Shown here: positions 1 through 6,086 of the stretch, in pieces | How the letters are laid out: every line of letters begins with the position of its first letter | Position numbering within the stretch: the first letter of the stretch is position 1 | DNA from: DATDCY01 sp964513745 | Lineage (GTDB): Bacteria > JAUVQV01 > DATDCY01 | Direction: 5' to 3' | Assembly (NCBI GenBank): GCA_964513745.1 | Contig: CAZEOK010000107.1 | Location: 1 to 10,328 of the forward strand | DNA length: 10,328 nucleotides | Notes under the pieces: model-generated | Database searches by the model: none | The model's input: only the letters and a program-made list of their open reading frames with translations | What the model was told of the DNA's origin: nothing | Program-made: the position numbers and the translations under genes

Positions 1-839
1 ACTTCGACAACATCGCCCTCGGCCTCAAGGGCTCTGCCAAGAAGTTCCGGATCCGCCTGGTCCTCGAGCGCCTGCTCGAGAAGGGCAAGATCATCATCAA
101 GAAGGCCTACGCCGACTGGAGCCACTACCCGGAGTACAAGAACGAGCTGCACGCGGCCGGCATCGAGATGATCGAGATACCCAAACGCCACCTCTCGGGG
201 AAGAACAGCGCCGACATCCGCCTCGCGGTCGACGCGATGGACCTCTGCTGGTCCAAGGAGCACCTCGACACCTTCGTCATCCTCTCGGGCGACTCGGACT
301 TCTCTCCCCTTGTGGCCAAGCTGCGCGAGAACAACAAGGCGGTGATCGCCATGGGCGTTCGCGAATCCTCGTCCGCGCTGCTGATCGAGAACTGCGACGA
401 GTTCATCTTCTACGAGGACCTCACCCCCGAGAGCACGCCGGCGCTCGATGCGTTGCCCAGGGGCAAGGCGCAGGCCTTCGCCTTCCTGGTCGCGACGGTG
501 CAGGCGCTGATCCGCGAGAACAAGGAGGTCCTCTACGGATCGATGGTCAAGGACACCCTCAAGCGCAAGCACCCCTCGTTCACCGAGAGCAGCTACGGGT
601 ACTCCAGCTTCTCCGAGCTGCTGGAGGACGCGCGCGACCAGGGGATCATCGAGATCGCCCGCAACCAGAAGGCCGGGGGCACCTGGGTGGTGACCGGCCT
701 TGGCCGCGCCGCCGGGGGCGACAAGGCCGCAGAGAAGTCCGCCGATGAAGCCGCGAAGGGCCCCCGCCACCCGAGGACCCGCCGTCGGGGGTCGGGGCGG
801 GGATCGGGGTCGGGTCAAGCGCCGGCGGCCGGGAACTGA
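1..839 (+). CDS. NYN-domain (LabA/DUF88-like) protein with C-terminal LOTUS/OST-HTH domain, 5'-truncated
   Basis: The reading frame is open from base 3 to the TGA at 837-839, giving 278 visible residues; the N-terminus lies off the left edge. The first visible residues, FDNIALGLKG, match the start of a NYN domain (PIN-like RNase fold, usually with an 'xDxDN' first strand), so probably only a short piece is missing. The NYN core continues with YADWSHY, SGKNSADIRLAVDAMDL and SGDSDFSPLV (acidic residues D97 and D99 of the visible part), then CDEFIFYEDL. These are the conserved acidic positions of the metal-dependent PIN/NYN family. Visible residues about 156-235 (with GSMVKDTLKRK and YGYSSFSELLEDA) fit a LOTUS/OST-HTH domain, an RNA-binding winged helix. 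The last 40 or so residues form a charged, low-complexity tail ending in R/G/S repeats. Known for the family: NYN proteins are RNases or RNA-processing factors. The RNA target here is unknown. The next gene starts 65 bp downstream on the same strand. Confidence 0.9.
   Translation, partial: FDNIALGLKGSAKKFRIRLVLERLLEKGKIIIKKAYADWSHYPEYKNELHAAGIEMIEIPKRHLSGKNSADIRLAVDAMDLCWSKEHLDTFVILSGDSDFSPLVAKLRENNKAVIAMGVRESSSALLIENCDEFIFYEDLTPESTPALDALPRGKAQAFAFLVATVQALIRENKEVLYGSMVKDTLKRKHPSFTESSYGYSSFSELLEDARDQGIIEIARNQKAGGTWVVTGLGRAAGGDKAAEKSADEAAKGPRHPRTRRRGSGRGSGSGQAPAAGN
787..814 (+). repeat. G-quadruplex-type motif made of imperfect TCGGGG repeats inside the NYN-LOTUS gene
   Basis: Five G-runs lie in 28 bases: 787-791, 794-797, 799-802, 806-809 and 812-814. 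The loops between them are 2, 1, 3 and 2 bases. This satisfies the usual four-run, short-loop G-quadruplex rule with one run to spare. The unit is essentially a degenerate TCGGGG hexamer, and it encodes the Arg/Gly/Ser-rich tail of the protein. The G-rich strand is the coding strand, so the mRNA would carry the motif 23 bases before the stop codon. Whether it folds is inference. Confidence 0.6.
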
Positions 840-904
840 CTGCAGGGGCCTTGGTCGGCCCGCCGGGAGGTTTGCGTGGATCAGCAATCATTCAGGGAGA
901 AATC

Positions 905-1480
905 ATGAAAGTCATCGCGTTCAATGGAAGTGCCCGCAAGGACGGGAACACCGCGCTGCTCCTGAACGCGGTCCTGTCCGAACTGGCGGCGGAAGGGATA
1001 GATACGGAGATCTATCACCTGGCGGGCAAGCCGGTCCAGGGATGCATCGCCTGCTACCAGTGTTTCAAGAACAAGGATCAGCGCTGCGCGGTGAGCAAGG
1101 ACATCATCAACGAGTGCGTGGCAAAGATGGTGGCAGCGGACGGCATCTTGCTCGGCTCGCCGACCTATTTCGCCGACGTGACGGCCGGGATGAAGGCGCT
1201 GATCGAGCGTTGCGGCATGGTCTCGCGCGCCAACGGCGACCTGTTCAAGCGCAAGGCGGGGGCCGGCGTCGTCGCGGTGCGGCGGGCCGGGGCCTACCAC
1301 GTGCTCAGTTCGCTGAACGCGTTCTTCCTGATCGGCCAGATGATCGTCCCCGGCTCGAGCTACTGGAACATCGGGCGCGGCCGTGAGCCCGGCGAGGTCG
1401 CCGGCGACGAGGAGGGCATGAAGACGATGCGGGACCTCGGGCGGAACATGGCCTGGCTGCTGAAGAAGGTGAACGGGTAA
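905..1480 (+). CDS. Iron-sulfur flavoprotein / NADPH-dependent FMN reductase-like (flavodoxin fold)
   Basis: This is a 191-aa protein. The ATG at 905 is chosen because a purine-rich ribosome site AGGGAGA (894-900) lies just before it and the protein then begins directly with the flavodoxin-fold strand MKVIAFNGSARKDGNT. The phosphate-binding loop for FMN is GSARKDGNT (residues 8-16). GSPTYFADVTAGMK is the second flavin-contacting loop. Between them lie Cys47, Cys50, Cys53 and Cys61, spaced CX2CX2CX7C. This matches the compact cysteine pattern that binds a [4Fe-4S] cluster in the Isf family of anaerobes. The likely role is cytoplasmic electron transfer from ferredoxin or NAD(P)H through the cluster and FMN; the physiological acceptor cannot be read from sequence. 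It stands alone on its strand after the NYN gene and converges with the MoeB-like gene, the two stops being 12 bp apart. A longer in-frame start at 851 exists but adds a non-conserved extension. Confidence 0.88.
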   Translation: MKVIAFNGSARKDGNTALLLNAVLSELAAEGIDTEIYHLAGKPVQGCIACYQCFKNKDQRCAVSKDIINECVAKMVAADGILLGSPTYFADVTAGMKALIERCGMVSRANGDLFKRKAGAGVVAVRRAGAYHVLSSLNAFFLIGQMIVPGSSYWNIGRGREPGEVAGDEEGMKTMRDLGRNMAWLLKKVNG

Positions 1481-1492
1481 CCGCCGCCGCGG

Positions 1493-2293
1493 TCACCCTT
1501 CGTTGCAGCTCTGCTCGGAGTCGACCAGGTCGGTGATCGTCGGCCGGTCGCCGCAGACCGGGCACCCCCGGTTGCGCGGCACGTTTATGGTGACAAAGCT
1601 CATCTCCAGCGCGTTCCAGGTCAACAGCCGCCCGCGCAGCGGGTTGCCGATGCCCAGGATCGCCTTCACCACCTCGGTCGCCTGCAGGGTGCCGACGACC
1701 CCGGTGACCACGCCGAGAATGCCGGCCTCCTGGCAGGATGGCACCGTGCCGGCCGGCGGTGGGGCCTCGAAAAAACAGCGGTAGCAGGGCCCTTCGCGGG
1801 GGAAGATGCTGAGCACCTGCCCTTCGAAGCGGTAGACCGCGGCGCTGATCAGCATCTTGTTCATCATCACGCAGGCGTCGTTCACCAGGTAGCGCGTCGG
1901 AAAGTTGTCGCTGCCATCCACGACGATGTCGTACTCGCCGAGGATCCCGCGGATGTTCGCGGCGCAGAGACGGACGGCGTGCGGTATCACCCGCACGTCC
2001 GGGTTGAGCCCCTCGAAGGTCTCGCGCGCTGACTCCGCCTTGAGCCTGCCGACGCGTTCCGTGGCGTGCGCGATCTGACGCTGGAGATTCGAGAGTTCCA
2101 CCCGGTCGTCATCGATCACGCCGATGGTCCCGACGCCGGCCGCAGCGAGGTAGTACCCCGCCGGCGAGCCGAGCCCGCCGGCACCGACGATCGCGACCTT
2201 CGCGTTCAGCAGCCGCTCCTGACCCGCCCCGCCGACCTCGGGGAGGATGATGTGGCGGCTGTAGCGCTGGATCTGCTCCTCGGTGAATTCCAC
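1493..2293 (-). CDS. HesA/MoeB/ThiF-family adenylyltransferase (sulfur-carrier-activating E1-like enzyme)
   Basis: This 266-aa protein has the full MoeB/ThiF layout. An N-terminal EEQIQRYSRHIILPEVGG helix is followed by the nucleotide loop GAGGLGSP (37-44), the SNLQRQ arginine motif and DGSDNFPTRYLVND. Zinc-binding cysteine pairs are C170/C173 (CYRC) and C244/C247 (CPVC). Cys187 in the VPSCQEAG segment is at the conserved position seen in MoeB and ThiF. These enzymes adenylate the C-terminal Gly-Gly of MoaD or ThiS, preparing it for thiocarboxylation. No rhodanese domain is fused, so sulfur must come from a partner; the TusA-like gene upstream on the same strand is a candidate. The start is a GTG: an in-frame TAA lies two codons upstream and there is no ATG, so the start is well fixed. 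The ribosome site is weak (GGA about 10 bases upstream). MoeB versus ThiF cannot be decided because no moaD or thiS is visible. Confidence 0.93.
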   Translation of the reverse strand: MEFTEEQIQRYSRHIILPEVGGAGQERLLNAKVAIVGAGGLGSPAGYYLAAAGVGTIGVIDDDRVELSNLQRQIAHATERVGRLKAESARETFEGLNPDVRVIPHAVRLCAANIRGILGEYDIVVDGSDNFPTRYLVNDACVMMNKMLISAAVYRFEGQVLSIFPREGPCYRCFFEAPPPAGTVPSCQEAGILGVVTGVVGTLQATEVVKAILGIGNPLRGRLLTWNALEMSFVTINVPRNRGCPVCGDRPTITDLVDSEQSCNEG

Positions 2294-2469
2294 GATGATT
2301 TATCCAGCCGGCGGACCGGAACTTGACGCCTTGGAGGACGCGCTGGGCGGAGGGGTGGCGCGGCGGGGAGGTCTCCGTCGGCGGACCGCAGGGAGCACGA
2401 CCAAGGTCCGCAGCGTCAGGACCCCGCAGCCCGCACGGGCATGTCCGGATTCCGGGAGAAGTGTCCGGT

Positions 2470-2727
2470 TCACCGTTGCTTCTCCCGCTCCTTTCTGATG
2501 AAAAGATGCCACTCCGCGTCACCGGCCTGCTCGACCTTCAGCACCGTCTGCCCCTCGTGCTCCATGCTCCTGGGCACGTTCACCGCCGCCGGACGGTGGT
2601 CGACGATGACCTCGAGCACCTCGCCGATCGCCATCTTCTCGATCGCCAGCTTCGATCGCACGAACGTGAGCGGGCAGACCTGCCCCCTGATGTCAAGCGT
2701 CCGGTCAACCTTGAAGCCGTCCGCCAT
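2470..2727 (-). CDS. TusA/SirA-family sulfur-carrier protein (CP-L-T-F variant)
   Basis: This is a small cytoplasmic protein of the TusA (SirA/YeeD) fold, 85 aa from the preferred ATG at 2727. The family signature is in TLDIRGQVCPLTFVRSKLAIE, with persulfide-carrying Cys18 and Pro19. Further along are GEVLEVIVD and NVPRSMEHEGQTV, typical of the C-terminal half. The classical motif is CPxP; here the second proline is Thr (CPLT), as in a TusA subgroup I recall carrying CP-x-TFV. The role by family is shuttling persulfide sulfur to tRNA thiolation, cofactor synthesis or sulfur oxidation. An alternative in-frame ATG at 2775 would give 101 aa, but it adds a Gly/Ala-rich leader of 16 residues coded by a G-run repeat and has no ribosome site. 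The shorter start has a weak GGCGG-type site. The gene lies 176 bp upstream of the MoeB/ThiF gene, so the two may be co-transcribed. Confidence 0.85.
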   Translation of the reverse strand: MADGFKVDRTLDIRGQVCPLTFVRSKLAIEKMAIGEVLEVIVDHRPAAVNVPRSMEHEGQTVLKVEQAGDAEWHLFIRKEREKQR

Positions 2728-2734
2728 CGGCAAT

Positions 2735-2764
2735 CCCGCCGCCCCCGCCGCCCCCGCTACCCCC
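2735..2764 (-). repeat. G-quadruplex-type motif directly upstream of the tusA-like start
   Basis: On the - strand, four G-runs (three of five bases and one of three; seen on + as C-runs at 2735-2737, 2742-2746, 2751-2755 and 2760-2764) are separated by loops of exactly four bases. Two of the three loops are identical, giving a tandem 9-bp GGGGGCGGC unit. The motif ends 7 bases before the preferred ATG at 2727. It would therefore sit in the 5' leader over the ribosome-binding region, or in the first codons if the 2775 start is used. Confidence 0.55.
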
Positions 2765-2815
2765 GTCGCTGTCATGGCGCGGAGGCATTGTGCAGCTTCG
2801 CTCCATGACTATTTC

Positions 2816-2824
2816 ACTATAGCA
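2816..2824 (-). promoter_or_regulatory. Candidate extended -10 promoter for the tusA-like gene
   Basis: On the - strand the sequence reads TGCTATAGT. That is an extended -10 (TGn) followed by TATAGT, which matches five of six positions of TATAAT. No good -35 is present at the usual distance, as is common for extended -10 promoters. It lies in the 128-bp gap between the zwf stop (2856) and the preferred start (2727), an AT-richer patch in a GC-rich window. Start-site prediction is around 2809. Confidence 0.35.
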
Positions 2825-2855
2825 AGAGAACCGCGCCTGAGGCCACCGCCGCAAG

Positions 2856-4385
2856 CTACGGTTTTTCGGGCCAACTGCCGGCGGGAAGCAGATCGAGCGC
2901 CGCCTGCGGCCCCCACGAACCAGCCGCGTAAGGGTGCAGGTCGCACAAATCATGCCGGCACCCATCGAGCGCCTCGAGCAGCGGCTCATAGAAAGCCCAG
3001 CAGGTCTCCAGGCCGTCCTGCCGCCAAAAGAGCGTCTGCTCCCCGGCCATCACGTCGAGCAGCGCCTTGGCGTAGGCATCAGGCTCGGGCGCATCGGAGG
3101 GCGCGCGGTAGTCGAACTGCAGCCCCACGGTCCGCAGATCCAGGCGCGGGCCAGGTTGCTTGGCCTGAAAGGTCAGGAAGATGTCGTCCTCGGGCTGGAT
3201 ACCGATGACCAGCCTGTTCGGCCGCAGGTTTTCGCGCACGGACTCGGGGAACATCCGGTGCGGCACCGCCCGGAACTGGATGTCGATGCGCGTGTTTTTC
3301 CGGCGCAGGCGCTTGCCGGAACTCAGATAAAAGGGAATCCCCTGCCAGCGCCAGTTGTCGATGAAAACCCGCAGCATCGCGTAGGTCGGCGTCGTCGACC
3401 CCGGTTCGATGCCGGCCTCCTCGAGGTACCCGGGCACCGGCGCGCCGTCCGCGGTCCCCGCGCCGTACTGGCCGAGCACCAGGTCCCGGTCGATCCGCTC
3501 CGGCGCCAGCGGCTTGAGCGCGCGGAAGAGTTCCGTCTGCGCCGAGCGCACCCGCTCGGCGTCGAAGCGCGACGGGGGCTCCATCGCGACGAGCGAGAGC
3601 AGCTGCATCAGGTGGTTCTGGAACATGTCGCGCACCACGCCGGCGCCCTCGAAATAGCCGCCGCGATGGCCGACACCAAGGCTCTCGGAGGCGTTGATGC
3701 GCACATGATCGATGTAGGTGCGGTTCCAGAGCGGTTCGAAGATCGCGTTGGCGAAACGCAGCACCAGGATGTTCTGCACCGTCTCCTTGGTCATGTAATG
3801 ATCGATGCGGAAGACCTGCCGCTCGGGGAACCAGGCGAGGATGGCCGCGCCGAGGGCCTGCGCCGAGGCCAGGTCGCGACCGAAGGGTTTCTCGACCACG
3901 AGCCGCCGCCAGCCGCAGCCGCCCTCCTCATGCGCCAGGCCGGCGCGGCCGAGGCCGGCGGTCACCATCCCGTGCAGATCAGGCGGCAGCGCGAGATAGT
4001 AGATGCGCCGCGCCCCCGTGCCGTGCTCGCCCTCGAGAGCCGCGAGGCGCCCGCCGAGGGCGGCATACCCCGACGGGTCGTCGTAGCCGAGCGGCTGATA
4101 GCCCAGGCGGGCCGCGAAATCCTCCCAGCGGCCCCGGTCGAGTCCCGCGGCGACAATCCCCTCGAGCGCGCGGGAACGGAACGTGCCGTCGTCGAGAGTG
4201 GTCCGGGAGACGCCGAGCACGAAGCAGCTCTCCGGCAGCGCGCCGGCGAGAAAGAGGCTGTAAAGGGCCGGGAGGAGTTTCCTGGCGGTCAGGTCCCCCG
4301 AGGCGCCGAAGATGCAGACGCCGAGAGGGTCGAGTTGCGTCGCCTCTCGACAGCGTCCCGCCGGTGCGCTCACAAGCTGATCCAC
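2856..4385 (-). CDS. zwf: Glucose-6-phosphate 1-dehydrogenase
   Basis: The protein is 509 aa from the GTG at 4385, a normal length for the family. It oxidises glucose 6-phosphate to 6-phosphogluconolactone with NAD(P)+, opening the oxidative pentose-phosphate or Entner-Doudoroff route. The dinucleotide loop is GVCIFGASGDLTARKLLPALY near the N-terminus. VVEKPFGRDL, the substrate-binding RIDHYMTKETVQNILVLRFAN (His196), FQNHLMQLL (position of the catalytic-base His) and IPFYLSSGKRLRRK follow in the expected order. The C-terminus closes with AAGSWGPQAA and a short tail. The signature DHYLGKE is altered to DHYMTKE, and RTGK to SSGK. The frame stays open upstream to 5048 with no homology, so the start must lie near the Rossmann strand; GTG codons at 4385 and 4373 are the only reasonable choices. 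No pgl, gnd or edd is adjacent. Confidence 0.93.
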   Translation of the reverse strand: MDQLVSAPAGRCREATQLDPLGVCIFGASGDLTARKLLPALYSLFLAGALPESCFVLGVSRTTLDDGTFRSRALEGIVAAGLDRGRWEDFAARLGYQPLGYDDPSGYAALGGRLAALEGEHGTGARRIYYLALPPDLHGMVTAGLGRAGLAHEEGGCGWRRLVVEKPFGRDLASAQALGAAILAWFPERQVFRIDHYMTKETVQNILVLRFANAIFEPLWNRTYIDHVRINASESLGVGHRGGYFEGAGVVRDMFQNHLMQLLSLVAMEPPSRFDAERVRSAQTELFRALKPLAPERIDRDLVLGQYGAGTADGAPVPGYLEEAGIEPGSTTPTYAMLRVFIDNWRWQGIPFYLSSGKRLRRKNTRIDIQFRAVPHRMFPESVRENLRPNRLVIGIQPEDDIFLTFQAKQPGPRLDLRTVGLQFDYRAPSDAPEPDAYAKALLDVMAGEQTLFWRQDGLETCWAFYEPLLEALDGCRHDLCDLHPYAAGSWGPQAALDLLPAGSWPEKP

Positions 4386-4392
4386 GGGATGC

Positions 4393-4401
4393 AGTCTAGC
4401 A
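4393..4401 (-). promoter_or_regulatory. Candidate extended -10 promoter for zwf
   Basis: The - strand reads TGCTAGACT, a TGn extension plus TAGACT (four of six matches to TATAAT). It ends 7 bases before the GTG at 4385. If used, transcription would begin at or next to the start codon, implying a leaderless mRNA; this would agree with the absence of any ribosome site before that GTG. The -35 region is poor. Tentative. Confidence 0.25.
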
Positions 4402-4420
4402 GGACGAAGCGGGATTGCGC

Positions 4421-4449
4421 TTGAGATTTGTCCGGCTTCGTCGCATAGT
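4421..4449 (+). promoter_or_regulatory. Candidate sigma-70-type promoter for the MshEN-PilT ATPase gene
   Basis: TTGAGA (4421-4426, five of six to TTGACA) and CATAGT (4444-4449, four of six to TATAAT) are separated by exactly 17 bases. The predicted start near 4456 gives a leader of about 47 nt that contains a hairpin (4458-4477) and a strong ribosome site. The promoter lies back-to-back with the zwf start region inside a 117-bp intergenic gap. Confidence 0.45.
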
Positions 4450-4457
4450 TGGATTAG

Positions 4458-4477
4458 TGCCGGGTTTTCGCCCGGCA
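4458..4477 (+). promoter_or_regulatory. Leader hairpin upstream of the MshEN-PilT ATPase gene
   Basis: TGCCGGG (4458-4464) and CCCGGCA (4471-4477) form a perfect 7-bp inverted repeat around a TTTTCG loop. It sits just after the predicted transcription start and ends 11 bases before the GGGAGGG ribosome site (4489-4495). There is no T-run after the stem on the + strand, so it does not look like a terminator. A transcript-stabilising 5' hairpin or a protein-binding operator are both possible. Confidence 0.4.
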
Positions 4478-4502
4478 TATCCACAACCGGGAGGGCGAAG
4501 TC

Positions 4503-6059
4503 ATGAAGAAAGCCCAGCGCATCGGCGAGCAACTCGTGAGTGCGGGCATCGTCACCGAAGAGCAGCTCACGCAGGCGTTCAAATTCCAGAAAGAAGTCGG
4601 AGGCACGCTCGGGGAGGTTCTCTCCAAGCTCGGCTTCATCGGACCGGACGATCTGCTCAAGGCGCTCGGGGAACAACTGGGGATCGGCTGGGTCAATCTT
4701 GCGCAAATCGAGATCCCCAAGGAGCTTCTCGGTCTCCTGAAATACGACACGGTTCGGGGGCGCCGCGTGCTCCCGATCTCGAGGGAAGGCAAGAAGCTGG
4801 CCCTTGGCATGATCGACCCGACGGACTACCCGGCGCTCGAGGAGGCGCAGTTTCAGTCGGGCTGCACGGCGCACCCGGTGATCATGTCGACGGCCCAGTT
4901 CGAACAGGCCCTCGAGATCTTCGCGGGGCAGGGCTACGCCGCCGCCCCGCTGAAGCTCGGCGAGGAAAAGGGCCTCGAGACGCGCGTCGAGAACGACATC
5001 TTCAGCCTGCTGCGCCTGCTGGTCTCGTGGAAGGGGCAGGATCTGCACCTCTCGGCGGACGCCATACCCGCGATCCGGCTGGACAACGAGATGAAGCGGC
5101 TGACCTTGCCGCCATTGACGGTGGGCCAGCTCGAAGAGCTGCTCAATCCGTTGCTATCCCCCGCCCAGCGGCGGGATTTCGTCGAGAACCTCGAGCTCGA
5201 CTTCGCCTACGGCCTCGACGGCGTGGGTCGCTTCCGCTGCAACCTCTACCGTCAGCGGGGCGCGCTGGCTTTCACGGCCCGGTACATCTCGGACCGCATC
5301 CCGTCCGCCGTCGAGCTGGGCCTGCCGGACTACCTGCACGAGTATGCCCTCAAGCCCCAGGGGCTGATCCTGCTCACCGGCCCGAACGGGCACGGCAAGT
5401 CGACGACGCTCGCCTACCTCATCGAGTACATCAACCGCTCGCGCAAGGCGAACATCGTCACCATCGAGGACCCGATCGAGTACGCGTTCCACCACAAGCT
5501 CTCGAACGTGAACCAGCGCGAGGTCGGCACCGACACGCGCTCCTTCGCCGAGGGGCTCAAGCACATCTTCCGCCAGAACCCCGACGTGATCGTGATCGGC
5601 GAGCTGCGCGATCACGACAGCTTCGAGATCGCGATCACCGCCGCGGGCACCGGGCATCTGGTGCTGGGCACGATGCACTCGCTCTCGGCGACCTCGACGG
5701 TCGACCGCATCATCGACATGTTCCCCGGCGATCAGCAACACCAGGTGCGCGCGCAGATCGCCGAATGCCTGCTGCTCGTTCTCTCCCAGCGGCTGCTGCG
5801 CCGCGCCGGGGGGACGGGCCGGGTTCTCGCGATCGAGAAGCTGGCAACCTCGAGCCGGATCAGGAACACCATCCGTGAGGGCAAGGTGTATCAGCTGCGC
5901 GCCCTGATGCAGACCCGCGGCGAGGAATTCGAGAACATCGATCAGAGCCTCGCCACCCTCGTGGCCACGGGGAAGGTCCGCCTGGAGGAGGCCCAGAAGT
6001 GGGCCGACAACCTGAATTACATGAACGAGATGGTCCGCCTGCAGGGAGGCAAGGCGTAG
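4503..6059 (+). CDS. Type IV pilus retraction-type ATPase (PilT-like) with N-terminal MshEN c-di-GMP-binding-type domain
   Basis: The protein has 518 aa. The ATG at 4503 follows a strong ribosome site, GGGAGGG, 7 bases upstream. Residues 6-29 and 36-58 are two tandem MshEN motifs (R-I-G-x2-L-x3-G ... Q29, then L-G-x2-L-x2-L-G-x-I ... Q58), the known c-di-GMP-binding pattern of MshE-type ATPases. From about residue 165 it is PilT-like: DLHLSADAIPAIR (180 onward), RFRCNLYRQRG, Walker A GPNGHGKSTT (Lys299), Asp box TIEDPIEY (320-327), Walker B VIVIGELRD (Glu367) and His box GTGHLVLGTMHS (383-393). The C-terminal segment SSRIRNTIREGKVYQ (450 onward) corresponds to the AIRNLIRE motif typical of PilT retraction ATPases. 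The tetracysteine zinc site of PilB/GspE extension ATPases is absent. PilT proteins are usually about 350 aa and lack this front domain. The inferred role is a cytoplasmic hexameric motor tuned by c-di-GMP. No other pilus gene is nearby. Confidence 0.92.
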   Translation: MKKAQRIGEQLVSAGIVTEEQLTQAFKFQKEVGGTLGEVLSKLGFIGPDDLLKALGEQLGIGWVNLAQIEIPKELLGLLKYDTVRGRRVLPISREGKKLALGMIDPTDYPALEEAQFQSGCTAHPVIMSTAQFEQALEIFAGQGYAAAPLKLGEEKGLETRVENDIFSLLRLLVSWKGQDLHLSADAIPAIRLDNEMKRLTLPPLTVGQLEELLNPLLSPAQRRDFVENLELDFAYGLDGVGRFRCNLYRQRGALAFTARYISDRIPSAVELGLPDYLHEYALKPQGLILLTGPNGHGKSTTLAYLIEYINRSRKANIVTIEDPIEYAFHHKLSNVNQREVGTDTRSFAEGLKHIFRQNPDVIVIGELRDHDSFEIAITAAGTGHLVLGTMHSLSATSTVDRIIDMFPGDQQHQVRAQIAECLLLVLSQRLLRRAGGTGRVLAIEKLATSSRIRNTIREGKVYQLRALMQTRGEEFENIDQSLATLVATGKVRLEEAQKWADNLNYMNEMVRLQGGKA

Positions 6060-6067
6060 AGAGTCGC

Positions 6068-6080
6068 CGGGAAAGTCCCG
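6068..6080. terminator. Short hairpin between convergent genes (possible shared terminator)
   Basis: CGGGA (6068-6072), a 3-base AAG loop and TCCCG (6076-6080) form a perfect small inverted repeat in the 27-bp gap between the ATPase stop (6059) and the lipoprotein stop (6087). It is placed where a bidirectional terminator would be. The stem is only 5 bp and no T-run follows on either strand, so the call is weak. Confidence 0.25.
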
Positions 6081-6086
6081 TCCAGG

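Noticed and set aside
846..861. GGGCC...GGCCC inverted repeat after the NYN gene
   Set aside because: 5-bp stem without a T-tract in GC-rich DNA; likely chance.
1468..1497. Inverted repeat GGTGA...TCACC across the two convergent stop codons (flavoprotein and MoeB-like genes)
   Set aside because: The stem is 5 bp with a 20-base loop and no T-run; too weak to call a terminator.
2294..2469. Possible small gene (for example a ThiS/MoaD-like carrier) in the 176-bp gap between the tusA-like and MoeB-like genes
   Set aside because: The frames here give Arg/Pro-rich, non-protein-like translations with no Gly-Gly ending; only a short repeated GGCGGACCG was seen.
2934..4424. Long 496-codon open frame antisense to zwf
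   Set aside because: It is a by-product of GC-rich codon bias opposite a clear zwf; composition is His/Arg-rich with no recognisable domain.
4415..5878. Long 487-codon open frame overlapping the MshEN-PilT gene in another + frame
   Set aside because: Arg/Gly/Pro-rich frame-shifted reading of the well-supported ATPase gene.
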